Shown: positions 26,920 through 34,298 of the stretch, piece by piece | Numbering within the stretch: the first letter of the stretch is position 1 | Layout: each line of letters opens with the position of its first letter | Assembly (NCBI RefSeq): GCF_907163135.1 | Contig: NZ_CAJQUA010000001.1 | Location: 1,007,001 to 1,071,000 of the forward strand | Length of the DNA: 64,000 nt | Reading direction: 5' to 3' | DNA from: Brachymonas denitrificans | Lineage (GTDB): Bacteria; Pseudomonadota; Gammaproteobacteria; Burkholderiales; Burkholderiaceae_C | Notes under the pieces: model-generated | Told to the model about the DNA's origin: nothing | The model's database searches: none | The model's input: the letters and a program-made list of their open reading frames with translations, nothing else | Position numbers and translations under genes: made by a program

Positions 26920-27897
26920 ATGGAAATCTTCGACTACGACCACGTACTCCTGCTGCCGCGCAAATGCCGCGTCGAAAGCCGCAGTCAGTGCGACACCAGC
27001 GTGCAGTTCGGCCCGCGCAGCTTCAAGCTCCCCGCCGTGCCCGCCAACATGAAAACCGTGGTGGACGAGCCGCTGTGCATCTGGCTGGCACAGAATGGCT
27101 ATTTCTACGTGATGCACCGTTTCGACCTGGATTCGGTCGCCTTCGTGCGCCGCATGCACGAACTGGGGCTGTATGCCAGCATCTCGCTGGGCATCAAGGA
27201 GGAGGACCGCGCCACCGTCGACACCTTGGCTCGGGAGGGTCTGGTGCCCGAATACATCACCATCGACATCGCCCACGGCCATGCCGATTCGGTCAAGCAC
27301 ATGATCGGCCACATCAAGGACAGGCTGCCGCAGAGTTTCGTGATTGCCGGCAACGTCGGTACGCCCGAGGCGGTGATCGATATGGAGAACTGGGGCGCTG
27401 ACGCCACCAAGGTCGGCATCGGTCCGGGCAAGGTGTGCATCACCAAGCTCAAGACCGGCTTCGGTACCGGCGGGTGGCAGCTCAGCGCGGTGAAATGGTG
27501 CGCACGCGTGGCTACCAAGCCGCTGATTGCCGATGGCGGCATTCGCAGCCATGGCGATATTGCCAAATCCATCCGCTTCGGCGCCACCATGGTGATGGTC
27601 GGTTCGCTGTTTGCCGGCCATGAGGAATCCCCCGGCCGCACGGTGGAAGTGGACGGCGAGCTGTTCAAGGAATACTACGGCTCGGCCAGCGATTTCAACA
27701 AGGGCGAATATCGCCATGTGGAGGGCAAGCGCATTCTGGAGCCCATCACGGGCAAGCTGGCCGACACCCTGCTGGAAATGCAGCAGGATCTGCAAAGCTC
27801 CATCAGCTATTCGGGCGGACGTGCCTTGATGGATATCCGCAAGGTAAATTACGTCATACTGGGCGGCGACAATAATGCCGAACACCTGCTGATGTAA
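26920..27897 (+). CDS. guaC: GMP reductase
   Basis: NADPH-dependent deamination of GMP to IMP, linking guanine and adenine nucleotide pools. 325 residues, the size of the Bacillus/Staphylococcus-type GMP reductase (326), without the CBS domains of IMP dehydrogenase. [32 protein letters not shown], the catalytic loop [17 protein letters not shown] with Cys173, [20 protein letters not shown], and [10 protein letters not shown] with the FLAP-type tail. AAGGA lies 12 bases before the ATG; longer in-frame starts lie inside the leader hairpin region. The stop TAA is 3 bases before the patatin gene, so they form an operon. Confidence 0.93.
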   Translation: MEIFDYDHVLLLPRKCRVESRSQCDTSVQFGPRSFKLPAVPANMKTVVDEPLCIWLAQNGYFYVMHRFDLDSVAFVRRMHELGLYASISLGIKEEDRATVDTLAREGLVPEYITIDIAHGHADSVKHMIGHIKDRLPQSFVIAGNVGTPEAVIDMENWGADATKVGIGPGKVCITKLKTGFGTGGWQLSAVKWCARVATKPLIADGGIRSHGDIAKSIRFGATMVMVGSLFAGHEESPGRTVEVDGELFKEYYGSASDFNKGEYRHVEGKRILEPITGKLADTLLEMQQDLQSSISYSGGRALMDIRKVNYVILGGDNNAEHLLM

Positions 27898-27900
27898 TTG

Positions 27901-29307
27901 ATGCACCGCTCCTTCAAACTGCTTGCCGCCCTGCTGCTGGTCCTGCTGCTGCAGGCCTGCGCCTCCGTCCAGTACCAGCCGCTGGCAACCATCGACCGCA
28001 TAGCCCCTCAGGAAGGCTACCGCCTGCGCCAGGCCATTACGCGCCAGCAGTTGCCGGGCAATGCGGACGACATCTTCATGGTGGTGATGTTCTCCGGGGG
28101 GGGTTCGCGCGCGGCGGCGCTGGGCTATGGCGTGCTGGACGAACTCCGCAGGCAGCAGTTCGAATGGAATGGCAAGACGCACCGGCTGTTCGACCAGGTG
28201 GATCTGACCTTCGGGGTTTCCGGCGGATCCATCCTGTCTGCCTACTACGCGCTGCATGGCGAAGACATGTTCGGCGATTTCGAGCGGGATTTTCTCAAGC
28301 AGAACCTGCAGGGCAATATCGCGCGCAAGGCTTTCACCATTACCAATTGGTCGCGCCTGACCTCGCCCCAGTTCGGGCGCGGTGACCTGCTGGAGGAACA
28401 GCTGAACCTGGCCCTGTTCCGTCACGCCACTTTTGGCGATCTGGCGCACAGGCGCAAAGGCCCGTTCACCGTTATCGGCAGTACCGACATGGCCTCGGGC
28501 ACGCGGCTGGATTTCACGCAGGAGGCCTTCGATCCGCTCTGCCTGGATCTCTCTGCCCTGCCGCTGGCGCGGGCCGTGGCGGCCTCCAGCGCTGTACCGC
28601 TGGTATTTTCGCCCCTCACGCTCAACAACAACGGCGGGCATTGCGGCTACGCCGTGCCTGGCGAGATGGAGCAGGCCGTGTTCTACGCCGACCCGAACGC
28701 CCTGCAAACCACCACCCGCCGCGAACTGCTCGACAATGTGCTGAGCTACGGCAACCGCGAGAAACGTCCCTATATCCACCTCCTCGATGGCGGCCTGGTG
28801 GACAACCTCGGCATGCGCAGCCTGCTGGACATGACGCAGCTCTACAGCAACAAGCAGCTGTATGACCAGTTCACGGTGCACAATACACGCAAGATCGTGG
28901 TCATCAACGTCAATGCGCAGAACCGCATGGACACCACCATCGACCGTAGTGCCGACGTGCCGCGCCTGCGCGAGGTGGTACAGGCCCTGATCAACATCCC
29001 GATCGACCGCAACTCACAGGAAAGCGTGCGCCAGTTCCGCCGCCTGGCCGACAACTGGCGCAAGGACGAGGAACGGCGCGTGCAGCTGCAAGGCGGCGAG
29101 CCGATCGAGTTGTACTTCATCAGCCTCACACTGAAGGATCTGGCCGACTCCGCATTGCGCGAGGAAATGCTGAATGTGCCAACCTCGCTCTACCTGCCGG
29201 GGCCGACCGTGGAAAAGCTCAAGCGCGCGGGGGCAGACCTGCTGAACCAGTCCGAGGAGTTCGGACAATTGCGCAAGGCGCTGGGCTTGCGACGCGACGA
29301 GCGCTGA
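27901..29307 (+). CDS. patatin-like phospholipase lipoprotein
   Basis: Probable envelope-located acyl hydrolase. 468 residues. Lipobox LLLQAC with Cys20, then a patatin domain: oxyanion loop FSGGGSRAAALGYG (about 65-77), nucleophile elbow GVSGGS with Ser107, and the dyad aspartate Asp296 in LLDGGLVDNLG. The C-terminal 130 residues carry no motif I recognise. A TTG three bases earlier is possible, but the ATG is preferred. Only 3 bases separate it from the guaC stop and the ribosome site is weak, so translational coupling is likely. A functional link between GMP reductase and a phospholipase is not obvious. Patatin lipoproteins of this type are common in betaproteobacteria and their substrates are unknown. 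Confidence 0.88.
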   Translation: MHRSFKLLAALLLVLLLQACASVQYQPLATIDRIAPQEGYRLRQAITRQQLPGNADDIFMVVMFSGGGSRAAALGYGVLDELRRQQFEWNGKTHRLFDQVDLTFGVSGGSILSAYYALHGEDMFGDFERDFLKQNLQGNIARKAFTITNWSRLTSPQFGRGDLLEEQLNLALFRHATFGDLAHRRKGPFTVIGSTDMASGTRLDFTQEAFDPLCLDLSALPLARAVAASSAVPLVFSPLTLNNNGGHCGYAVPGEMEQAVFYADPNALQTTTRRELLDNVLSYGNREKRPYIHLLDGGLVDNLGMRSLLDMTQLYSNKQLYDQFTVHNTRKIVVINVNAQNRMDTTIDRSADVPRLREVVQALINIPIDRNSQESVRQFRRLADNWRKDEERRVQLQGGEPIELYFISLTLKDLADSALREEMLNVPTSLYLPGPTVEKLKRAGADLLNQSEEFGQLRKALGLRRDER

Positions 29308-29373
29308 CGCGTACGGATCCAGCCGCTATCATTGCCGCATTCGCCGCCCTGCGGCGCCCCGCTTCTCCTGTTC

Positions 29374-30267
29374 ATGACTGATTCCCCTTCCGATCATCCT
29401 GTGCTGGCCCTGCTTGGCACGGGTGCCATGGGCTTTCCCATGGCCCGCCGCCTGTGCCAGGCCGGCTTTGCCGTCCACGTCTGGAACCGCACGGCCAGCA
29501 AGGCCAACGGCCTGACCGAATATGGCGCCATCGTCCACCCCACCGCTGCCGAAGCCGCCGCGCGGGCTCATATCCTCATCAGCATGCTGGAAAACGGCCA
29601 GGTCGTGCGCGAAGTGCTATTCAACCAGGGCGTGGCCGATGCCATGCGTCCCGGCGCCCTGTGGATCGACATGGCCAGCATCGCCCCCACGGAAGCGAGG
29701 GAACATGCACAGCAGTTGGCAGTCCTTGGCTTACGTGCACTGGACGCGCCAGTGTCAGGAGGCACGATTGGAGCCGAACAGGGCACGCTGTCCATCATGG
29801 CAGGAGGGTCTGCAGCTGATTTTGCCGAAGCCCAAATCGTGTTCGCCCCCCTCGGCCGATCCACGCACGTAGGCCCGGCTGGCAGCGGCCAGCTTGCGAA
29901 AGTGGCCAACCAGATGATCGTCGGCACCACCATCGGCGCCGTTGCCGAGGCCCTCATCCTGTGCGCCAAGGGCGGCGCCGACATGGGCAAGGTGCGCGAG
30001 GCCCTGATGGGCGGTTTTGCCGACAGCCGCATCCTGACCCTGCACGGCGAGCGCATGGTGCAGCGCGATTTCGCCAAACGCGCCCGCATGGATGTGCAAC
30101 TCAAGGACATGCGCAACGCCATGAGCACGGCAGCAGAGCTGGACTGCACGCTGCCCATCGCGTCGCTGGTGGAGCAACTGTATGGCGAAGCCATTGCCCA
30201 CGGGCTGGCCGAACTCGACCATTCCGGCCTGTTCGTGGAACTGGCGCATCGCAATGGGGTGGAATGA
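29374..30267 (+). CDS. beta-hydroxyacid dehydrogenase (3-hydroxyisobutyrate dehydrogenase family)
   Basis: NAD(P)-dependent oxidoreductase of the 3-hydroxyisobutyrate/tartronate-semialdehyde/glyoxylate-succinate-semialdehyde reductase family. 297 residues: Rossmann LALLGTGAMGFPMARRLC (about 11-28), substrate loop DAPVSGGTIGAEQGTL with Ser128, catalytic GSGQLAKVANQMIVG with Lys176 and Asn179, and an all-helical C-terminal dimer domain. The substrate cannot be fixed from sequence. The start at 29374 omits an upstream in-frame ATG that would add 14 non-homologous residues. The chorismatase gene begins 4 bases after its stop, so both share an operon. Confidence 0.87.
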   Translation: MTDSPSDHPVLALLGTGAMGFPMARRLCQAGFAVHVWNRTASKANGLTEYGAIVHPTAAEAAARAHILISMLENGQVVREVLFNQGVADAMRPGALWIDMASIAPTEAREHAQQLAVLGLRALDAPVSGGTIGAEQGTLSIMAGGSAADFAEAQIVFAPLGRSTHVGPAGSGQLAKVANQMIVGTTIGAVAEALILCAKGGADMGKVREALMGGFADSRILTLHGERMVQRDFAKRARMDVQLKDMRNAMSTAAELDCTLPIASLVEQLYGEAIAHGLAELDHSGLFVELAHRNGVE

Positions 30268-30271
30268 ATCA

Positions 30272-31324
30272 ATGACCGATCTGCGCCATCAACCTTTGTT
30301 GCTAACGTGCCGTCTTGCGGCATATCGCGCCATGCCGCTTGGCACACCTTCCGTGGATAGATCGGGAACATATTCAACCAATTCCGTATTTGTTCCTGAT
30401 CAGGGCTTTATTCTCGGTAACGGAGTCTATGGAAATAACCCAGAATCAAACTCACCCAGCCGATTTTCCATTCCGATGGCTGCCGAACCGGACGGCTGCG
30501 AATGGCATGAAACCTGGCTGAGCCAGACACCCGTCCACCCCCTGCAGTACGGAAATTACGCCTGCCGCCACAACACCGAAGTGCTGTGGGGCTGCACCTC
30601 CATCGTCATGCCCGAACAGGGTGCATGTGCGCCTGCAGTCGCGGCCGCCTACATGGAGCTGTTCCGGCTGCTGCAGGACAGCGGCTTCCCGCACCTCTGG
30701 CGTATATGGAACTACATTCCGCGCATCAACCAGCCCAACAGCGAGGGGCTGGAGGTGTACCGCGATTTCAACTCCGGCCGGGCGCAGGCCTTCGCCGCTG
30801 CCTACGACCAGGATCTGGTCCAGATGCCCTGGGCCACGCGCCATATGCCGGCAGCAACGGGCATCGGCTGCGACGGAGACAGCATCCGCATGTATTTCCT
30901 CGCAGGCCGCAACCCCGGCACGCATGTCGAGAATCCGCGCCAGGTTGCCGCCTACCGCTACCCGTCCGATCACGGCCCGCGGCCGCCCTGCTTTGCCCGC
31001 GCCAGCACTGCGCGGCTGCCGGGCGGTCGGCCCTTCTTCGTCTCGGGCACCGCCAGCATCATCGGTCACCAGACCGTGCATATCGGCGACATTGCGGCGC
31101 AAACTCGCACCGCCATCGATAACATCGCCCTCGTGGCGCGCAATGCCGGCTCCAGTCTGGAGCAGCTGACGCTGTACAAGGTCTACGTGCGTCATGCGCG
31201 TGACCTGGAACAGGTCCGCCGGATCTGCATCGAGCGACTGCCCCCACAGGCGCAGGTGGCCTATTTCGTGGCCGACATCTGCCGCTCCAACCTGCTGATG
31301 GAAATCGAGGCCATGCAGAACTGA
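30272..31324 (+). CDS. chorismatase-family enzyme (XanB2/FkbO/Hyg5-like)
   Basis: Family members hydrolyse or eliminate pyruvate from chorismate, giving 3- and/or 4-hydroxybenzoate (XanB2, Hyg5) or a dihydroxycyclohexadiene acid (FkbO). 350 residues, family size. Visible family segments are LWGCTSIVMPE, FPHLWRIWNYIPRINQ, MPAATGIGCDGDSIRMYFLA, FVSGTASIIGHQTVHIGDIA (YjgF-like C-terminal half), and the end NLLMEIEAM with the acidic residue expected to act in catalysis. It begins 4 bases after the dehydrogenase stop. There are no aryl-polyene, polyketide or ubiquinone genes in the window, so 4-hydroxybenzoate supply for ubiquinone is a reasonable but unproved role. The product type cannot be told from the sequence alone. 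Confidence 0.8.
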   Translation: MTDLRHQPLLLTCRLAAYRAMPLGTPSVDRSGTYSTNSVFVPDQGFILGNGVYGNNPESNSPSRFSIPMAAEPDGCEWHETWLSQTPVHPLQYGNYACRHNTEVLWGCTSIVMPEQGACAPAVAAAYMELFRLLQDSGFPHLWRIWNYIPRINQPNSEGLEVYRDFNSGRAQAFAAAYDQDLVQMPWATRHMPAATGIGCDGDSIRMYFLAGRNPGTHVENPRQVAAYRYPSDHGPRPPCFARASTARLPGGRPFFVSGTASIIGHQTVHIGDIAAQTRTAIDNIALVARNAGSSLEQLTLYKVYVRHARDLEQVRRICIERLPPQAQVAYFVADICRSNLLMEIEAMQN

Positions 31325-31360
31325 GCTGCACCGGGCTCTGCCGCTTCGACCACACCATGA

Positions 31361-31396
31361 AAAACACCCCAAAGTTGGTGTCCAACTTTTGGGGTG
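31361..31396 (-). terminator. intrinsic terminator of rhlE
   Basis: A long stem (CACCCCAAAGTTGG, 31365-31378, with 31382-31396, one bulged T) preceded on the plus strand by AAAA (31361-31364), so on the minus strand the hairpin ends in a T-run. It lies between the convergent chorismatase gene and rhlE. For the plus strand no T-run follows, though it could still stop or stabilise the chorismatase transcript. Confidence 0.8.
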
Positions 31397-31497
31397 CAGT
31401 TCAATCAGCAGGACTTCGTTTTTGGCCGGGTTGGCAACTGCGGCGGCCAACCCGTGATCGATTGCCTGGGCCACGAACCTGCGCGACCCGACACCTG

Positions 31498-33312
31498 TCA
31501 GCGGCCGCGCTTGCCCGAATGGTGGCCAGCTGCCATGGCACCGCCGCGCATGCCACCGCCTTCACGACGCGGGCCGTTGCCGCCGAAGGATGGACGGCCG
31601 CTGCCGCCAAACTCCTGGCGCTCCGGACGGCGACCGGCATGGTGTGCCGCCTCGCGTTGCGGACGGCCCCAGCTGCCACCACCCTCGGCACCGGCGCGAG
31701 GCTTGCGCGGAGCCGGCGCTTCGCCAAAGCCGCCGAAACCGGCCACACGACCCTGGCTGAAGCCCTTGCGCGGACCGTTGCCACCAAAACCACCTTTGCC
31801 GCGGCCGCCACGGCCTTCACCGCCAAAACCGGCGCGGCCCTTGCCCTTGGGCGGATGGCGCGTCGGCGTGCGCTGCTCGGGCTCCAGACCCGGCACCACG
31901 GCCGTCATGAACGGCTGCTTCGTATAGTCCTCGATGTCCCACACGCGGTTGCGGTCGCGGAACTCGGCAAAGGTCACGGCGATGCCGCTGCGGCCGGCAC
32001 GGCCGGTGCGGCCGATGCGGTGCGTGTAATCCTCTGCCTTCATCGGCAGGCCGAAGTTGAACACGTGCGAAATGCTGGGCACATCGATACCGCGCGCCGC
32101 CACATCGGTAGCCACCAGGAATTGCACCTTGCCCTGGCGCAGCGCCATCAGGCGGCGGTTGCGCAGGCCTTGGCTCAGGGCCCCATGCAGCGCCACGGCA
32201 ACAAAGCCGGCCTGCTGCAGGTCTTCGGCCAGGCCGTCGCACTCGATCTGCGTGCTGGCGAACACGATGGCCTGCTCAATGGAAGGATCACGCAGCCAGT
32301 GGTCCAGCATGGCGCGCTTGTGCGCGAAGTTGTCGGCCCAGTAAAGCTTCTGCTCGATCGAGGCGTGCTTCTCCTGCGGGGAATCGATCTGCACCTTCTG
32401 CGGGCTACGCATCACGCGCGCAGCCAGTTGCTGGATGCGCGGCGCGAACGTGGCGCTGAACATCATGGTCTGGCGGCGGTCGGCCGTCAGCTGGTGAATC
32501 TCGGCCAGGTCTTCCTGGAAGCCCAGATCCAGCATGCGATCGGCCTCGTCCACCACCAGAAACTGCACCTTGTCCAGCTTGATCTGCATGGAGCGCTGCA
32601 GGTCCAGCAGACGGCCGGGCGTGGCCACCACCAGATCGGCGTTCTGCAGACGCGCCACCTGCACGGCGTAGGGCATGCCGCCCACCACGTGCGCAATGCG
32701 CAGGCCCTTGCAATGCTTGACCAGGTCGATAGCATCATGCGCCACCTGTTGCGCCAGCTCGCGCGTGGGGCACAGCACCAGCGCGCCCGGCGTGGCCGCC
32801 TTGAAATGGCGGCGGTCGGTCGGGTTCTTGCGGCGCGGCCTCTTCGGCGGCTCTTCGCCGTTGGCGATGGCCTCGTCGATCTTGCGCTGCCACTCGGCCT
32901 TCTCGGCGGCGATGGCTGCCTGTTGCTGCTCCAGCAGCGTGTGCAGCACGGGCAGCAGGAACGCCGCCGTCTTGCCGGAACCGGTCTGGCTGGACACCAT
33001 CAGGTCCACATAGTTGTGGCCCTCGGCATCCTGCTCGGCCAAGGCCAGCGGGATGGCGGTGTTCTGCACCACGGTCGGCTGGGTGTAGCCCAGGTCCAGA
33101 CAAGCCTGTACCAGCGGCTCGGCCAGGCCCAGCTTGACGAAGCCATTGTCGCCGTCGGCTACCGGCGCCAGGGCGTCAGCCGCCAGCGGCGCATGCAGAT
33201 GCGGATCCGGAATGGAATTGTTGGTCTCGGAAATGGCCTGCAGCGCGGCATCGGCCATGGAAGATTCGGACTGCGCCAATGCGGCAGCCCCAGTGGTCTG
33301 GTTTTGAGTCAT
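31498..33312 (-). CDS. rhlE: DEAD-box ATP-dependent RNA helicase (RhlE type)
   Basis: RNA helicase for ribosome maturation and RNA turnover. 604 residues. Q motif GYTQPTVVQNTAIPLAL, motif I SSQTGSGKTAAF (about residue 110), PTRELAQQV, TPGRLLDL, DEAD box FLVVDEADRMLDLGF, SAT in MMFSATFAP, ATDVAARGIDVP, and HRIGRTGRAGRSG. About 50 lysine- and arginine-rich residues (about 122-172) are inserted between motifs I and Ia. The C-terminal 120 residues are Gly/Arg/Pro-rich, a basic RNA-binding tail. ATG at 33312 is used; a GTG five codons upstream is possible. Predicted promoter and a hairpin-bearing leader of about 180 bases lie upstream. Confidence 0.92.
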   Translation of the reverse strand: MTQNQTTGAAALAQSESSMADAALQAISETNNSIPDPHLHAPLAADALAPVADGDNGFVKLGLAEPLVQACLDLGYTQPTVVQNTAIPLALAEQDAEGHNYVDLMVSSQTGSGKTAAFLLPVLHTLLEQQQAAIAAEKAEWQRKIDEAIANGEEPPKRPRRKNPTDRRHFKAATPGALVLCPTRELAQQVAHDAIDLVKHCKGLRIAHVVGGMPYAVQVARLQNADLVVATPGRLLDLQRSMQIKLDKVQFLVVDEADRMLDLGFQEDLAEIHQLTADRRQTMMFSATFAPRIQQLAARVMRSPQKVQIDSPQEKHASIEQKLYWADNFAHKRAMLDHWLRDPSIEQAIVFASTQIECDGLAEDLQQAGFVAVALHGALSQGLRNRRLMALRQGKVQFLVATDVAARGIDVPSISHVFNFGLPMKAEDYTHRIGRTGRAGRSGIAVTFAEFRDRNRVWDIEDYTKQPFMTAVVPGLEPEQRTPTRHPPKGKGRAGFGGEGRGGRGKGGFGGNGPRKGFSQGRVAGFGGFGEAPAPRKPRAGAEGGGSWGRPQREAAHHAGRRPERQEFGGSGRPSFGGNGPRREGGGMRGGAMAAGHHSGKRGR

Positions 33313-33325
33313 TTTTTTTACTCGC

Positions 33326-33360
33326 ACGCACGCAAAAAACCCGTTGCGGGCTGCGTGTGT
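33326..33360 (-). promoter_or_regulatory. structured rhlE leader with terminator-like element
   Basis: On the minus strand CCCG-CAA-CGGG (plus 33340-33350) is followed by six Ts (33334-33339), all enclosed by a longer near-perfect stem (33326-33334 with 33352-33360). The outer stem would trap the T-run. It lies 14 bases before the rhlE ATG, so it could act on termination or on ribosome access. Confidence 0.4.
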
Positions 33361-33501
33361 CAGGGTTGAAAAAGTGCATCAACCGTCTGACAGCATTCAC
33401 CACGAAAGATGTGGGAGAAGGCCAAGTGGCCTGAGGTGCTAGATGGGAGATGTACTGCGAATGGCGCGGGCATTTTGCACCGTGCTCGCCAAAGAGATGG
33501 G

Positions 33502-33530
33502 ATTATCGTTCAGATTGGTGTTTTCACCAA
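33502..33530 (-). promoter_or_regulatory. predicted rhlE promoter
   Basis: Minus strand: TTGGTG (33530-33525), 17-base spacer, GATAAT (33507-33502), a good sigma-70 match. Predicted start near 33495, leaving a leader of about 180 bases. The -35 lies in a palindrome, TTGGTG-TTTT-CACCAA (33515-33530), which could be an operator. Confidence 0.6.
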
Positions 33531-33573
33531 GTATTTTTCTCGACGTTGTTTGTTGGCACATCGGACGCTTGCG

Positions 33574-33600
33574 TTGTGCGCAAAGTGACAGGCCTATAAT
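33574..33600 (+). promoter_or_regulatory. predicted promoter of the PagL-like gene
   Basis: Perfect TATAAT at 33595-33600, 26 bases before the ATG; the best -35 is TTGTGC at 33574-33579 with a short 15-base spacer. Confidence 0.5.
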
Positions 33601-33626
33601 TCTTGCCACATGGAAAGGAATCCCGT

Positions 33627-34193
33627 ATGCACGCAACGTTCAGGTTTACGCGATCCAAAAACATTTTTTTCTGTACGCTGTTCCTGCTGGGCGCATCCGG
33701 GATGGCCTCTCAGGCCCATGCCTTGGATGCTGGCCTGGTCGCCGGCTCCGCAGTAGATGACGATGTGGCCAAGGTCGGGCTGGTGCTGGGCTGGGACCAC
33801 TCCGCCGAACCGCTCTGGCAAGGCCGCAACTGGCATCTCGACCTGCGCCACGAAGTGACCGCCTCGCAGTGGCTGGTCAAGCAGCACAAAGATGTGTTCG
33901 AGGTCGGCTATTCGCCAGTGCTGCGCCTGTACCGCAACACGCCGCCAGAGCAGGGGCGCTTCTTCGCCGAAACCTCCATCGGCCTGCGCCTGCTGTCGCG
34001 CACGCAGGTAACGGCCGACAAGACGGTATCCACGGCATTCCAGTTTTCGGACATGATCGGCGTGGGCTATCAGTGGGGGCAGAACGCACGGCACACCGTC
34101 GGATTACGCTATCAGCATATTTCGAACGCCAGCATCAAAAAGCCTAATCCAGGCGTGAATTTTGGCGTGCTGTATTACCAGCAGAGTTTTTGA
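33627..34193 (+). CDS. PagL-like lipid A 3-O-deacylase/acyloxyacyl hydrolase family outer-membrane protein
   Basis: 188 residues: signal peptide (1 to about 32, ending SQAHA), then an eight-stranded outer-membrane barrel ending in Phe (YYQQSF). The family block GLRYQHISNASIKKPNPGVN is present, with catalytic His164 and Ser166. In Pseudomonas PagL the third residue, Glu, lies 14 residues after the His; here that position is Asn178. PagL removes the 3-O acyl chain of lipid A in the outer membrane. Activity here is therefore uncertain. AAGGA lies 8 bases before the chosen ATG; an ATG 24 bases upstream is less likely. Single gene, followed after 105 bases by the EF-G-like gene. Confidence 0.82.
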   Translation: MHATFRFTRSKNIFFCTLFLLGASGMASQAHALDAGLVAGSAVDDDVAKVGLVLGWDHSAEPLWQGRNWHLDLRHEVTASQWLVKQHKDVFEVGYSPVLRLYRNTPPEQGRFFAETSIGLRLLSRTQVTADKTVSTAFQFSDMIGVGYQWGQNARHTVGLRYQHISNASIKKPNPGVNFGVLYYQQSF

Positions 34194-34298
34194 GGTGACT
34201 CGCCGTGCAGGAGTCACTCTGCATCAACAAATCCTGTGCCTTCTCCTCGGGAAGGCGCTGCGCCGGTGCTATGCTGCAATTATAAGGAGCAAAGCACT

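Larger units (their letters stand above)
33313..33626. other. divergent control region between rhlE and the PagL-like gene
   Basis: 314 bases without a supportable gene. It contains the rhlE leader with a hairpin and T-run (33326-33360), a rhlE promoter overlapping a small palindrome (33502-33530) and a perfect TATAAT for the plus-strand gene (33595-33600). The stretch 33380-33500 shows nothing else I can name. Confidence 0.7.

Noticed and set aside
30452-31474. Minus-strand gene across the chorismatase gene
   Set aside because: It is antisense to a conserved gene and crosses the rhlE terminator; no homology-like motif is seen.
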